From NCBI GenBank assembly GCA_963556695.1, contig CAUWAG010000006.1:3472001-3536000 (forward strand): a DNA stretch of 64,000 nucleotides, written 5' to 3'. Below are positions 34,601 through 43,374 of the stretch, piece by piece (position 1 is the first letter of the stretch; every line of letters starts with the position of its first letter). Under the pieces are notes generated by a model. That model made no database searches. It was not told the DNA's origin and was given only the letters and a program-made list of their open reading frames with translations. The stretch comes from Anthostomella pinea. Its lineage: Eukaryota; Ascomycota; Sordariomycetes; Xylariales; Xylariaceae. Position numbers and translations under genes: made by a program.

Positions 34601-36131
34601 GAATGATCTCCTCTTGCAATGTTTCTGGCTCGCCCCAATGCTCATCGTGGAAACTCGGACCAAACATTGTTGAGTCTCTGGATTCCTTTCTCTGTGGTGT
34701 CCCAACAGCCGCCAGTTTCTTCTTACTCATCGTGATACCTTTCATCCACCCAAGCTGGTCAAGACTTCGATCACCCCCTTTTGCGGCAGTGGGCTTTGCC
34801 TTCATCGACGGACCTTTCCATGCAGTTGCACTGCTAGTGCGAGAATAGTGTGGCGTCATGGTCTGCATGCCGAGGGTGAGAGCACTGCGTCTGTGGTGAC
34901 CACCTCCACTGCCAGGACGAGGATCACTCATCGTAGCTGACCTCTTCTCCTTATTTGCATGGTCGTCGGCTGCTCGATAAGTCTTGTGGGCAGCTCCTTT
35001 GCGTGTCATGGGTATTTTTCGAGCTTGCCCCCCTTTCACGTGGCCAACTGACTCCAAAATCTGCAAATCTACTCTGTGTAGCCGGAGATAGTTATCTTCG
35101 CCCCAGGACACCAACTGGAAGTCTCGATTGTCCACCCCATCATCAGAGACGACATCGCGAGCCCTCCATAGAAACTCTTTGACTTTGTGATTCCCGTGCC
35201 CAGGGAATATTGCCAAAGGGTCAACAGTATTGTCCACAGGCTCCTCTTCACGGCAGCGAATGTCATACAAATAGAGGTTCCCGGGGTCATTCTGGGGCAT
35301 GGCGAGGAGACCCCATCCAAATGGTGTATGGCGGGCGCGCCACACGGGGAATTCCGTTCTGATGATGCGCTGGGGTTCGTCAGAGGCAGCATAGTCCCAG
35401 AACTTGATGCTCTTGTCTAGAGAGCATGTGACGACACTTGTAGACTCGGTACGGTTCCAGTCAAGACCGTAGATCTTGGAAGTGTGCGCACTGATAGACT
35501 TGAGGGGTATGGAGGGTTTTCTGTCGTCCCATATATGCAGCCAACGATCGTGAGAAGATGCCAATATGTTAGGATCTTGGCGGTTGTACTTGACCTGAGT
35601 GGCTCCGGCCGACCAGTCGCAGAAAGTCAGCACAGGCTGTCTTGGCTTTCGGAGATCCCAGTTATGGACGTAGCCGTCGACTGCACATGTGGCGAGCAGA
35701 TCAGGGTGATGTGCCGAGAAGTTGATGTCGGTAATGGCTCGACTGTGGCCCTGAAGAGAATGCTCAATGGCGCCCGTTGCAGAGTCCTCTCGCAGGTTCA
35801 GATTCCAGACCAGGCATCGGTGGTTTGCGGTCGAAGCCACCCAGAACTCTCGCGCCGCGAAAGGAGACCACTGAACATCCACCACCAGCCAGGGCAGTCC
35901 ATGGCTGCTCAGCCTCCGAGGGGGACTGAAAGGGGAGTCGAGGTCGATGATAGCAAGGCCTTCTGGAGATGCGAGAGCTACGTCGCGTCCACAGGGTGAT
36001 ATTGTGGCCGACCCTACCATTCCAGGGACATGGATAGTGCCGTCGGCATCGAACGTCTCGCTGTCATAGGCAGACTTGATGGCCTTGCCCTTCTTGGCTG
36101 GATCCAGAATCTGGCCGTAATTTGAAGGCAT
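31686..36131 (-). CDS. SEA3: SEA/GATOR2 complex subunit Sea3 (Mtc5, WDR59 orthologue)
   Basis: An intronless 1481-aa protein. Residues 1 to about 360 form a WD40 propeller (LVWNLN, VHNWDLRKP, LHIWDDRKP, IKFWDYAAS). An RWD domain lies at about 492-610 (LQEEIIRVNQQLPNVQWDN...). A long Ser-rich linker follows, then a C-terminal zinc-binding RING/ribbon at about 1305-1365 with CERCKRTQTQLFCVFCHEPI and a distal CGCASHDACLAEWH...C. WD40-RWD-C-terminal zinc domain is the architecture of WDR59/Sea3. In yeast this subunit sits in the SEACAT (GATOR2-equivalent) part of the vacuole-associated SEA complex that tunes TORC1 to amino-acid supply. Sequence after about residue 1370 is disordered and basic. 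Orthology is confident from domain order; the local function is inferred. Confidence 0.94.
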   Translation of the reverse strand: MPSNYGQILDPAKKGKAIKSAYDSETFDADGTIHVPGMVGSATISPCGRDVALASPEGLAIIDLDSPFSPPRRLSSHGLPWLVVDVQWSPFAAREFWVASTANHRCLVWNLNLREDSATGAIEHSLQGHSRAITDINFSAHHPDLLATCAVDGYVHNWDLRKPRQPVLTFCDWSAGATQVKYNRQDPNILASSHDRWLHIWDDRKPSIPLKSISAHTSKIYGLDWNRTESTSVVTCSLDKSIKFWDYAASDEPQRIIRTEFPVWRARHTPFGWGLLAMPQNDPGNLYLYDIRCREEEPVDNTVDPLAIFPGHGNHKVKEFLWRARDVVSDDGVDNRDFQLVSWGEDNYLRLHRVDLQILESVGHVKGGQARKIPMTRKGAAHKTYRAADDHANKEKRSATMSDPRPGSGGGHHRRSALTLGMQTMTPHYSRTSSATAWKGPSMKAKPTAAKGGDRSLDQLGWMKGITMSKKKLAAVGTPQRKESRDSTMFGPSFHDEHWGEPETLQEEIIRVNQQLPNVQWDNVDMDALTLKASLRGPWGTEGDTIYIKVKVDIPTNYPKSRSPKFLVEKTALMADDTYKKLDQEVNQLASQFSKKRQNCLEVAFSYLLGEIDLSSSDAFFKNVKDLDDDLGGLEDESSSDEEDNEIPPGGSATMSQELTASVELDATLAPINRPTIPPLPRLCGGRFSNDGKLVCFFPTKEEKAKALLFTPTESYKERPKGEPTFAGFGRLQQDSTPPRRRNMNDELSATDDHSESEASEDSSSSSDSETTYMHKINMWYLPGRRFRKTFSGTHSMHSSGGGTGIGTGTGTGTSRRRPARPKNVVSIYNLCDELPSKREFAHEYIIFGDGAAVCEHNADVAHKYGRHDLVDIWKYAALLLRKEIPLELFGNDEKRILVIAKDAVARFGDNGHAASRSADAPLTGRVKWGQHPLAKGLISDLFDHFERLADIQMLAMLSCIFSESSTEDSVAYAESHLTQPETPLPMKAPSFSLDYFPTDASLWHADSTMAKAQLDSAISTPKTLHTPVQVVGSYGSEEGAWAGEPESTSYSCGETPPTRTPKDHMSEGDPTQSLSTSPENRLLRRANTALTSSLASFPRPFATAASTSPPNRKHPSPGENFLANLAPSNITWGGSTILGPTSDPSAPTHNSYSDEESRPADAPPLVCYGISIEMADQTMFDDDGWSAVPFLEPSRTVTYANYRYAYAEMLQMWGQPLARLEIMKFNVLKDDVPGPQPGVKGFNDSYHSTENTSHASQSHLVLGKKEHLQSLITSGRGLDVTGICRVHETHLDPIRSMQAGATAGGAVGSCERCKRTQTQLFCVFCHEPIDALYPPCLSCGCASHDACLAEWHASELECPAGDECDCVEEASSGQVETWAAMVGALRQGKVRKAFEEKEERSSRAKRGSIDKNDWENIATGANLPLADGQGKPLEQHQSQPPISAARISLGNRLRKSAGSWGSTASLRKKSGSVSSGLARR

Positions 36132-36700
36132 GGCTCCAGTATGAGTAGTTGGTACTTAAGGGTCGGCGAACCGCTCCATTTGCGATATCAGACCTAGCAG
36201 ACCTCTCATGTTCGGGGGCACATCAGTACCTGGCGTCCATCTATTACGGCTCGGGGCAAGCATCACCGTGCGTGTGCCTCGTATATCGCCACGAAGGATG
36301 GTGGTGAGCTCAAGCTATGCATCTGGAGGCTCAGCAGCAAGCATCCATTTGGAGCTGTATGCACGAGCCATATTCGCCGACCCACCAGGTGTGGCTCCTC
36401 AACCCATTTTCCAGCCACAATGACGGATGGGTCACGGACCAGGGTGCAAGGTACCTTGGAGCCCAACTGGTACCCGTTTGTACCAGATTCGTACCCAACT
36501 GGGATGATAGCTACTTCTGGGATGGGGACACCACCCATCCCTTCTTTCAATCAAGCAACTTCCAGAATACAGACCAATAGCTACCTATCGTGACCCTGGT
36601 CCTTATTCTGGATACCGCTACCACAAGGCACACAGGTACCTGGGTATTCAAAAGGCTTGCAGCAAGCATGTCAGGTCTTAACATGCTTACAGCAATACAT
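36132..36700. other. Upstream region of SEA3 and border to the RIP island
   Basis: Presumed promoter of SEA3. Two tandem CCAACTGG/GTACCCGTTTGTACC-type short inverted repeats occur near 36450-36500. The AT-rich island begins gradually after about 36700. No gene seen. Confidence 0.5.
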
Positions 36701-37024
36701 GCGATTCCCAAGTGCATTTCTCCTTTTTAAATGCATTATAATGCTTTATTTTACATGCGCTCATTTGTTTAAGCTGAACAGTTATACCATACAAATACGG
36801 ATTTATTACGAACATTTTATTTATCGTAAAATTTATTTACGATTTAAAATAAATTTAAAGTTTGATAAAGTGTTATTAAAGTATTAATAAGTCTCGCGTT
36901 TAATAATTACCCGTTTTAATAAAAAGTGTATTAAAACGTTAAATTATTACCTTATTAATAAGCGAGATATATATATTAAATTTTTAAAAATATATCATTA
37001 TTATTAATTCAATAACTTAACAGT

Positions 37025-37271
37025 TGTAAGAAGTCACACAGGGGTCAGGACAGGAGATGGATCAAGATCGGGTTGGTTCCTTTATTCGTGTCTGGTTGGT
37101 GGTCCATAAGGGACAAATCGCTATCTAAATAGGTGGCCTGGGGCCCTTACCAACTGTCTCTCAGATAGGTGGCTGTTTGGTTGCTACACAACACCCAATT
37201 GCTGTCTCACACCCCATAGTGACGCACGGACTACGTCACACCACACACCAGAGCCACCACCACATCTGACA
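37025..37271. mobile_element. Solo LTR with near-perfect target-site duplication ACAGT/ACGGT
   Basis: 247 bp from TGTAAGAAGTCACAC to CACATCTGACA, flanked by ACAGT (37020-37024) and ACGGT (37272-37276). The single difference is a G/A transition, the kind RIP makes. It shares its terminal about 30 bp with the LTR-like sequence ending at 6078, so both belong to one family. Confidence 0.8.
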
Positions 37272-37362
37272 ACGGTTTAATTACCCGCTTGTATTATTCA
37301 TTTTAAAGTTAAATCTTTTAAGGTTCTAAGTTTAAACTATGTCGTTACTTTACTTTCTTATA

Positions 37363-37836
37363 TATAAGGAAGTAAATAACGTAAATAACAAGTGAGCTGC
37401 AAATATAAGCGAGCTGCAAGGTGTGGGTTCTATATAAAAAAAGTCGGTGCGCTAATTTTTAACTTGACAGAAAAAAATTGGAAAGATCTTGGACCTTTTT
37501 TTTTAGGTTTATAACTTGAAAAATACATTAGTGTCACATTTCCTAGGTTGATAGCTATTTTATTATAAAATTTATTTCAAAGTACGCTAAAACTACCTTT
37601 GTAAAAAAGTGTTTTTTGGGTGTATAGGCTATTAAATCAGTGAAAAACAATTTCTATATATCATTGTTATCCATAGAAAAGGCTACATTAAATGCAGCAG
37701 GTCCGAGATGTTTCCTATTTTTTTTAAAGGTAGACGCACGGTTACGCACCGACTTTTTCTGTAAGAAAGCCCCACCTCGCAGCTCGCTTGTATTTGCAGC
37801 TCGCTTGTTATCTACGTTACTTTATTTTCTTATAAC
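37363..37836. mobile_element. Inverted-repeat DNA element with subterminal AAGCGAGCTGCAAATA repeats
   Basis: The arms at about 37363-37493 and 37698-37836 are reverse complements with scattered transitions. Both read approximately TATAAG-AAGTAA-TAACGTA-ATAACAAG(T/C)GAGCTGC then AAATA(T/C)AAGCGAGCTGC, then AGGTG(T/G)GG and AAAAAGTCGGTGCG, and deeper GGAAA-ATCT-GGACCT. The direct repeat (A)AGCGAGCTGC occurs twice per arm. The interior of about 200 bp codes for nothing. This is a MITE or internally deleted Tc1/pogo-type element; the type is inferred from structure alone. Confidence 0.7.
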
Positions 37837-37994
37837 TTATTATAATAGTTTTAAAGCTTTAAACCTAATTTTAATTTAAAGTAAGCTTTACTTTTAATTT
37901 AATTCCGTTTCAAAATAAATTTAAGCCGTGATTTTAATGTTTTTCTTATTAAATATACTAGTCTAAATTTAATAAGGCACTACTTTTAGCTTAA

Positions 37995-38512
37995 TGTTAC
38001 GAACCAACAAACAATGCGGCCTGTTAGCAGGCCTAGAGGGGACGATTGGAAACAGGTTGACCAGAGAGTGGGGTGTTGATCAGTGGTGAGATCAGAGCAA
38101 CGGAGCAACGGTACACAGATCACGTGACTAGCAGAACCTGGGTCACGTGACTAAGAATTTGGATCACTGGATCACCGTGGTGATCCAGTGAGCAGGATCA
38201 CCTTGGATCACCGGTGATCCAGGGTGAGCCACCTAATCAGTGAGGGAGAGATTGGATATATAAGGACAGACATTTCCCAACCAGATAGATAGACAGTCTC
38301 TACCTCAGTGATCAATCTAAGCATCTTAGCCAACCCTAAGGTGGGAGAAATCTCCTGACGACTTGACTACACAGTGAACCCAGTTCAGACCAAGCCCCAG
38401 CATCTGAGTGTCTTCTAGTTGACCGAAGCCTCTATCGTCCTTTGTGTTGACTTACCTCAGAACATAAACCCTATAGAACCCTTTAGCCTTATAGGTTAGA
38501 CGGCTCGTCACA
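37995..38512. mobile_element. Solo LTR (518 bp) with perfect target-site duplication CTTAA
   Basis: It starts TGTTACGA and ends TCGTCACA (imperfect inverted ends) and is flanked by CTTAA at 37990-37994 and 38513-38517. It holds LTR promoter features: a TATATAAGG box near 38256, two TCACGTGACTA sites (CACGTG at 38121 and 38144), and a cluster of GGATCACC/GGTGATCC hairpins (38161-38222). GC-normal, in contrast to the mutated DNA around it. Confidence 0.9.
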
Positions 38513-38686
38513 CTTAAAATAAATTCAACCTATAACATTAGCTGTTACAAGTTTGTTAAAATACCCCCTGCGCTTTAAAATATACTAAGCCCTTATATAA
38601 GTCTTTATATATTAAAAAGTATTAATATATATTTAGCCTTTATAAATCTCTGTACGCTTAAACCACTTATATAAATTTCGAATATT

Positions 38687-38760
38687 AAAATAAGCAGACA
38701 GGAATAAGCAGTTCTCGTTTGATACGCCACTCGTAATGCTTATTCCATAGTGCTTATTCC
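38687..38760. repeat. 74-bp dyad-symmetric element, copy 1
   Basis: AAAATAAGCA (38687) and GGAATAAGCA (38701) are mirrored by TGCTTATTCC at 38737 and 38751. Spacing between starts is 14, 36 and 14 bp. The outer-left copy differs from the consensus only by GG to AA, a RIP-type change at the edge of the island. It lies 242 bp upstream of the ubc13 start codon. Confidence 0.75.
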
Positions 38761-39001
38761 GATTCAATGATTTACCGTTGTCTGGAAATACACGGCCCCG
38801 ATAATTGAGGGGCACCTTCCCCAGCCAATGGACCCCACCCCGCCCGCCTCTTGCAGGCTGGCAGGCAGGTGCAGGGCCCTGGCAGCCTTGTTGGTCGTCA
38901 TTGCTCAATGCTCATACACAGTACTTCTACTTTCTCGATTGCGTCCCGGAATCAGCTTCGATTCCATTACGGCTCCCGTGGATTCAATCAGCACGAACAC
39001 C

Positions 39002-39565
39002 ATGACGACTGCAGCGCTGCCGAAACGGATCATCAAGGAGACGGAGCGTCTAATGACTGAGCCTGTTCCTGGTATCAGCGCGGTGCCCCACGATGACAAC
39101 CTCCGATACTTCGACGTCGAGATCCATGGCCCTTCAGGATCACCATACGAAGGTAGATGATCCTGTCCTTTCGAGTCCGCAGCCACGTCTACTCACACAA
39201 TACAGGAGGCGTATTCAAGCTGGAGCTCTTCCTGACAGACGACTACCCGATGGTGCCTCCGAAGATCCGTTTCCTCACCAAGATCTACCACCCAAACGTC
39301 GACAAGCTGGGCCGCATCTGTCTCGACGTGCTCAAGAGTAAGCCGGCACCCACAATCTCGTTGTTTCAGTCCCAATCTAATATTACTAGACAACTGGTCC
39401 CCAGCGCTTCAGATTCGAACCATCCTGCTATCGATCCAAGCACTCCTGGGCGCTCCCAACCCTGACGACCCGCTGGCAGCTGATGTCGCTAAGAGCTGGA
39501 AGGAGGACGAGAACAAGGCTATCGCAACGGCCAAGGAGTGGACCAAGAATTACGCTACGCCGTGA
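39002..39565 (+). CDS. ubc13: Ubiquitin-conjugating enzyme E2, Ubc13 type
   Basis: Exons 39002-39152, 39206-39337 and 39390-39565 give 152 aa, the usual Ubc13 length. The UBC fold is complete: [60 protein letters not shown], the catalytic Cys at about residue 89 in [13 protein letters not shown], then [20 protein letters not shown] and the C-terminal helix ending [10 protein letters not shown]. The HPN motif and [10 protein letters not shown] are characteristic. Ubc13 pairs with the Mms2 variant to build K63-linked chains, notably on PCNA in error-free post-replication repair. Both introns are short (53 and 52 bp). The gene is bracketed by two 74-bp dyad elements. Confidence 0.96.
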
Positions 39566-39681
39566 GGTGCAACAATGATTGTTTGCATGAACGTGGGCCA
39601 GTAGGGGTGGGTTAGGCATATGCCAGCATCGGCGTTAGGACATATGATACCTAATTGAAGAATTCTTGACATGCCCCATTT

Positions 39682-39755
39682 CGAATAAGCACCCTGGAAT
39701 AAGCACCTTTGATCTAATAAGTCATTTCTAATGCTTATTCCATATTGTTTATCCC
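39682..39755. repeat. 74-bp dyad-symmetric element, copy 2
   Basis: CGAATAAGCA (39682) and GGAATAAGCA (39696) are mirrored by TGCTTATTCC (39732) and TGTTTATCCC (39746), with the same 14/36/14 spacing as copy 1. It starts 117 bp after the ubc13 stop codon. Confidence 0.75.
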
Positions 39756-39917
39756 ATAATCCCATTTGCGACAACATCCCCTTCTCAGAGTCCTTTTGCA
39801 CCTTGTCGAAATTCCGTCTATGTACCTCCCAGAGTTATTAGTACCCCACTTTACAGCTGGAAAATCATTTGACAGGCTCGCGGCAGCAACACTCGTAAAG
39901 GGACGGTGACTCGTAGG

Positions 39918-40095
39918 AAGCATCTCTCGCGGCGGCATCCCTCCTGGCGGCGGTGGCAGCAGCATCCCTCGCAGCTTCGGCGGTGGCATCCCTCGCGGCA
40001 GCGCCGGCAGCATCCCTCGTAGCGGCGGCATCCATTTCTCGCGGGAGGCACGGTATCTCGTGGAGGCACGGCTATAGCTACAGCATCTCTCGCGA
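39918..40095. repeat. Degenerate GC-rich minisatellite
   Basis: Six to seven variants of GGCAGCATCCCTCGCGGCGG, spaced about 15-27 bp, can be read. The minus strand translates as repeated RGMPP/RGML but no gene context supports a protein. Confidence 0.8.
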
Positions 40096-40294
40096 ACGGC
40101 AGTATAGAAACACGACAACTCTTTTGACTGTCGCTTAGGGTATACGGAGCGCTCCCGGTAAGTACATGAGTACATATGTAGTATATTTTCAGCAATCTAT
40201 TTCTATTCAATTGGTATGCAGTCCCCTAACAAACGCAATGAAAGATGCATATCTAGATGACGATCTGGAAATAGCAATTCTCCCAATCTGCCAG

Positions 40295-40620
40295 GCCAGA
40301 TGGCCATCACGATGGGGGTTCATATAGAGATGCCATATAATTTCATACCATCATGTCCTTCACAGCTAGACACGTTAGTTGCAGTCAAATGGACAGCCCA
40401 AAGTGGATGGCCATCACGATGGGGTTTCATATGAAGATACCATACGATTTTAGATCATCATTTCCCTTGCAGCTTAATACGTCCGTTAATCGCAGTGAAA
40501 CGGTCAGCTTAGCCGAACCAGACGGCCATCACCATCGGGTTTGTGTGTAGATGCCATACAATTTCAGATCATTATACCCCTAACAGCTGGCTTAGTGGTC
40601 AGCCCGTGCCGGCTGCTTGA
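40295..40620. repeat. About 110-bp tandem repeat, three copies
   Basis: TGGCCATCACGATGGGGGTT starts near 40301, 40408 and 40523 (the last as CGGCCATCACCATCGGG). Each is followed by a CATAT(A/G)-AGATGCCATA-AATTTCA-ATCAT phrase and then a CTTCACAGCT...GTTAGTTGCAGT phrase. No open reading frame runs through. Confidence 0.8.
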
Positions 40621-40989
40621 CTGCAAATAGCAGGATTTTTTATATACCCTGCGCTTGTTGAACCAGGGGTGTACCCAGACTTTTGGAGGGTTGGTGTACG
40701 ATATTAGGGATTATGACTTCAACAGCTCGGCATTGCGTACAAGGAGGACTTAGGATGTCACTTTTACCAGATACACTGGTGCTGCAGTGTTGGTCACTGC
40801 TGGCATAGACGCGCGTTTCATACAGTCACCCTCTATAAGTCTCCATTCGATATGCATCTGTTGACCTTTCGACATGAATGCTATATTCGTATAATGTACA
40901 GACAGTGGAAATCACGAGTCCAACAGGCTTTCTACTCGTTGCCAAGTGCGAAGATCGTTCACCAGGTCAGCGACTGGTCGATTGTATTC
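40621..40989. other. Intergenic, 3' flank of etr1
   Basis: Nothing recognisable. Confidence 0.5.
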
Positions 40990-42277
40990 TTACGTCTCAC
41001 CAAAGACGAAAACCCCTTTACCAGCTCTAAAGCCCTGCAGCGTGCCTTGGACGGCCTCCTTCAAGGTCTCTTCCTCAGTCTCCCAGTTCCACGGGACATC
41101 CACGACAGGAGTATCCTTGAACTTGCCCTCCCTGATCCAGCCCAGAATCTCATTCACGGTCCTCTCCTTCGACCTGGTGTCTCGATCCGCCCACCGGCTC
41201 AGCCAGAATCCCACAAAGCGAATGTCCTTGAAGATCAATAACGCGTTGGGCAACGCGACTGGCTGTCTCCCCATTGCGCCATATGTGACCATAGTCCCGC
41301 TTATACCGAGGCTCTTCGCAATCGTTTGCGCAGATTTACCTCCAACGCAGTTCATACCTAGTCGGATCCCTTCGCGTCCTCCCCTGGTCCATTCCGCGAC
41401 TTCTTCCTTAAATTCTTTGGCCAGGAACTCCTCGTCTGTCACAACTTTGGTTGCTCCAAGTGCCAGCAGCTCGTCCTTGAGCTTTTGCGTTTCCTCCGGG
41501 CTCCCCCGTGCGCGAATGACATTGATGCTCTGGTATCCCCACAGGCGCCCTAGTTGTATAGCAGCTCGTCCAACACCGCTGTTGGCGCCGTTCTGTATGA
41601 ACCAATCGCCCTCCCTCAACGGGGGGTCCGCGTAGTCTCGCAGCATTCTGTAGGCCGAACATGGATTTACGCTGACAGTTCCAGCATGGATGGGTTTCAG
41701 GCCATGCTTTTCGACCTTGATCACACCATCTGCTGGTGATACAGCATGTGTCCGCCACGTGCCGAATCCAGTCTTTGCGGGTATAACCCAATCGCCTTTC
41801 TGCAAGCCGGTGGCCGACGATGTGACCACCTCAAAAACGCCCTCGTTTCCAGGGATAACAGACGGCTCAGTCGTTCCAACCAGGGGGCTAAAGGTTGGTT
41901 TCACGCCGTACGTGCCCTGAATCGTGTTCACATCGGCCGGGTTTATGGAAGCTGCGAGTGTTCGCAGGAGTACGGACGAGGAGGGAAGCTGTGGAGAGAT
42001 GGAATGGGAGTGTAATCTAAGCATACCATCGACGGTAGTCAGCGAATGCGCTTCGGCTGCCCAACTAGGCTCTCGAAAGGAAAGCCAATACTCACCTCAG
42101 AACCTCTTTTGGCTCGCCATACTGACTGAAAACCAGCGATTTGGCCTGCGTATAGCCATAGGGCCCCGACTTGTGACGAACCTGTATCAGCGGGGTTGAC
42201 GAGGCGAGCCTCGCAGCGGATCCCATACAGCGCGAGGATCGGATTGAGGCTCTGGCTAGACACTGGGTTGTGACCAT
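40990..42277 (-). CDS. etr1: Mitochondrial 2-enoyl thioester reductase (Etr1/MECR)
   Basis: Minus-strand exons 42096-42277 and 40990-42016 (402 aa), around a 79-bp intron. The first exon encodes a basic, Ser/Ala-rich mitochondrial presequence (MVTTQCLARASIRSSRCMGS) and the start of the enzyme (AKSLVFSQYGEPKEVLR). The MDR fold follows: INPADVNTIQGTYGVKP with the catalytic-type Tyr, PGNEGVFEVV, GDWFIQNGANSGVGRAAIQL (NADPH-binding), LGMNCVGGKSAQTIAK, GTMVTYGAMGRQPVALPNAL and GFWLSRW. It reduces trans-2-enoyl-ACP in the last step of mitochondrial type II fatty-acid synthesis, needed for lipoate supply and respiration. The first splice gives an intact Arg codon across the junction. Family assignment is firm. 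Confidence 0.94.
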
Positions 42278-43374
42278 AATGGCGGGTATCGTATGGCGTT
42301 CGCGATCACAAGGCAGTATGTGGTGATCAGGTTTCAGAGGTTCGAGCTCCTCGGAGCTGTAAGAAATTGGGGAGCTCGGGCAATGACGTCGAGGCGCCGT
42401 AACAGTGTCCGCCCCACCCGAGATGCAGCTCTTATCGGATTGGCTGGAGCTACAGCTGTTGAGCTGCAGGTACAACCTAATGTTAAGGTGTTAGCATAAA
42501 AAAGGAGGTAATTCATATCACATCCTGGCATCAAGGATAACCGTGACAGAGACCTGCAGTATGTCCTCCGGTCTTGTAGCTGGCACCAAGGTTTCTATCA
42601 GTTCGCATTTTGGTGTAAGTCGGTATTACCGCCAGCAGTATACAACCCAGAGAGATGGAAAGTTCGAGGCAGATTCTCAAGTTATAGAATTGGTCCTCGA
42701 CGGAGCGAGTCGAAAGGGGTGGTGACTGCCGCAGTCAGAACCACACAGAGGTATGATGACAATGGTGGCAATATGGTGAACCTCCAGCTTGAAGGCTGAT
42801 ATACATGAGTATCTTCGCTATCGTGTCCCGTAACACATGGCCATAGATCTTGACCTCGACTTGGCAATGCCTCTTCCTAATCAAGTCCTCCTCGAGCAAC
42901 CTGTGTGTGATTCTGGAAAGCAGTTCGCTAATTTTCTCAAATATGCCCTGATGACCCGGTCTTCCAGGCATGTCCAAAGAGGGCCGTCCCGTACATACAC
43001 GCCCCAAGCGACGATGGTGGGAGAAGGGGCTGTACATGATCCTCCTGCGGTTCAAAAGGCGATCCCGCAGTAGTACACGCTGATAGAAGCGCGATAGTGA
43101 TTCCAAGGGGGTAACAAGAATGTCGAAGTGGTAGGAAAATTTGACGTAATATGTCGATGAATGAGCTCATTAGACGTGGGTATCTTTTTTTCCACCCTCG
43201 AACCGCTACTCGAGGCAGAACCTTCAATTCCGCAAAGTCGTCACCAGATTAGATGCAGTATAATAAGTCGTCGTAATGTGAGTATGTCCACAGATCCGGT
43301 ACGGAAGCACAGACTCCGGTATGGACCGGGAGAGTGACGCGTGACATGTCGTAAGCAGGTACTCTTCCGCGTGG
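42278..43374. other. Intergenic region with a possible exon remnant
   Basis: Upstream of etr1. A minus-strand frame at 42735-43106 contains a helical-looking stretch (KISELLSRITHRLLEEDLIR...VEVKIYGHVLRDTIAKIL) that could be a decayed or partial exon. No family is recognised and no splice partner was found, so no gene is called. Confidence 0.4.

Larger units (their letters stand above)
36700..38686. repeat. AT-rich RIP-type island with nested mobile elements
   Basis: The background is AT-rich and stop-dense. It contains GC-normal inserts described separately: a 247-bp solo LTR, an inverted-repeat DNA element and a 518-bp solo LTR. No coding region is supportable. Confidence 0.85.

Noticed and set aside
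42735..43106. Minus-strand frame with helical residues, possibly a transcription-factor C-terminus
   Set aside because: No DNA-binding domain, no splice partner and no recognisable family; kept only as a note in the intergenic entry.
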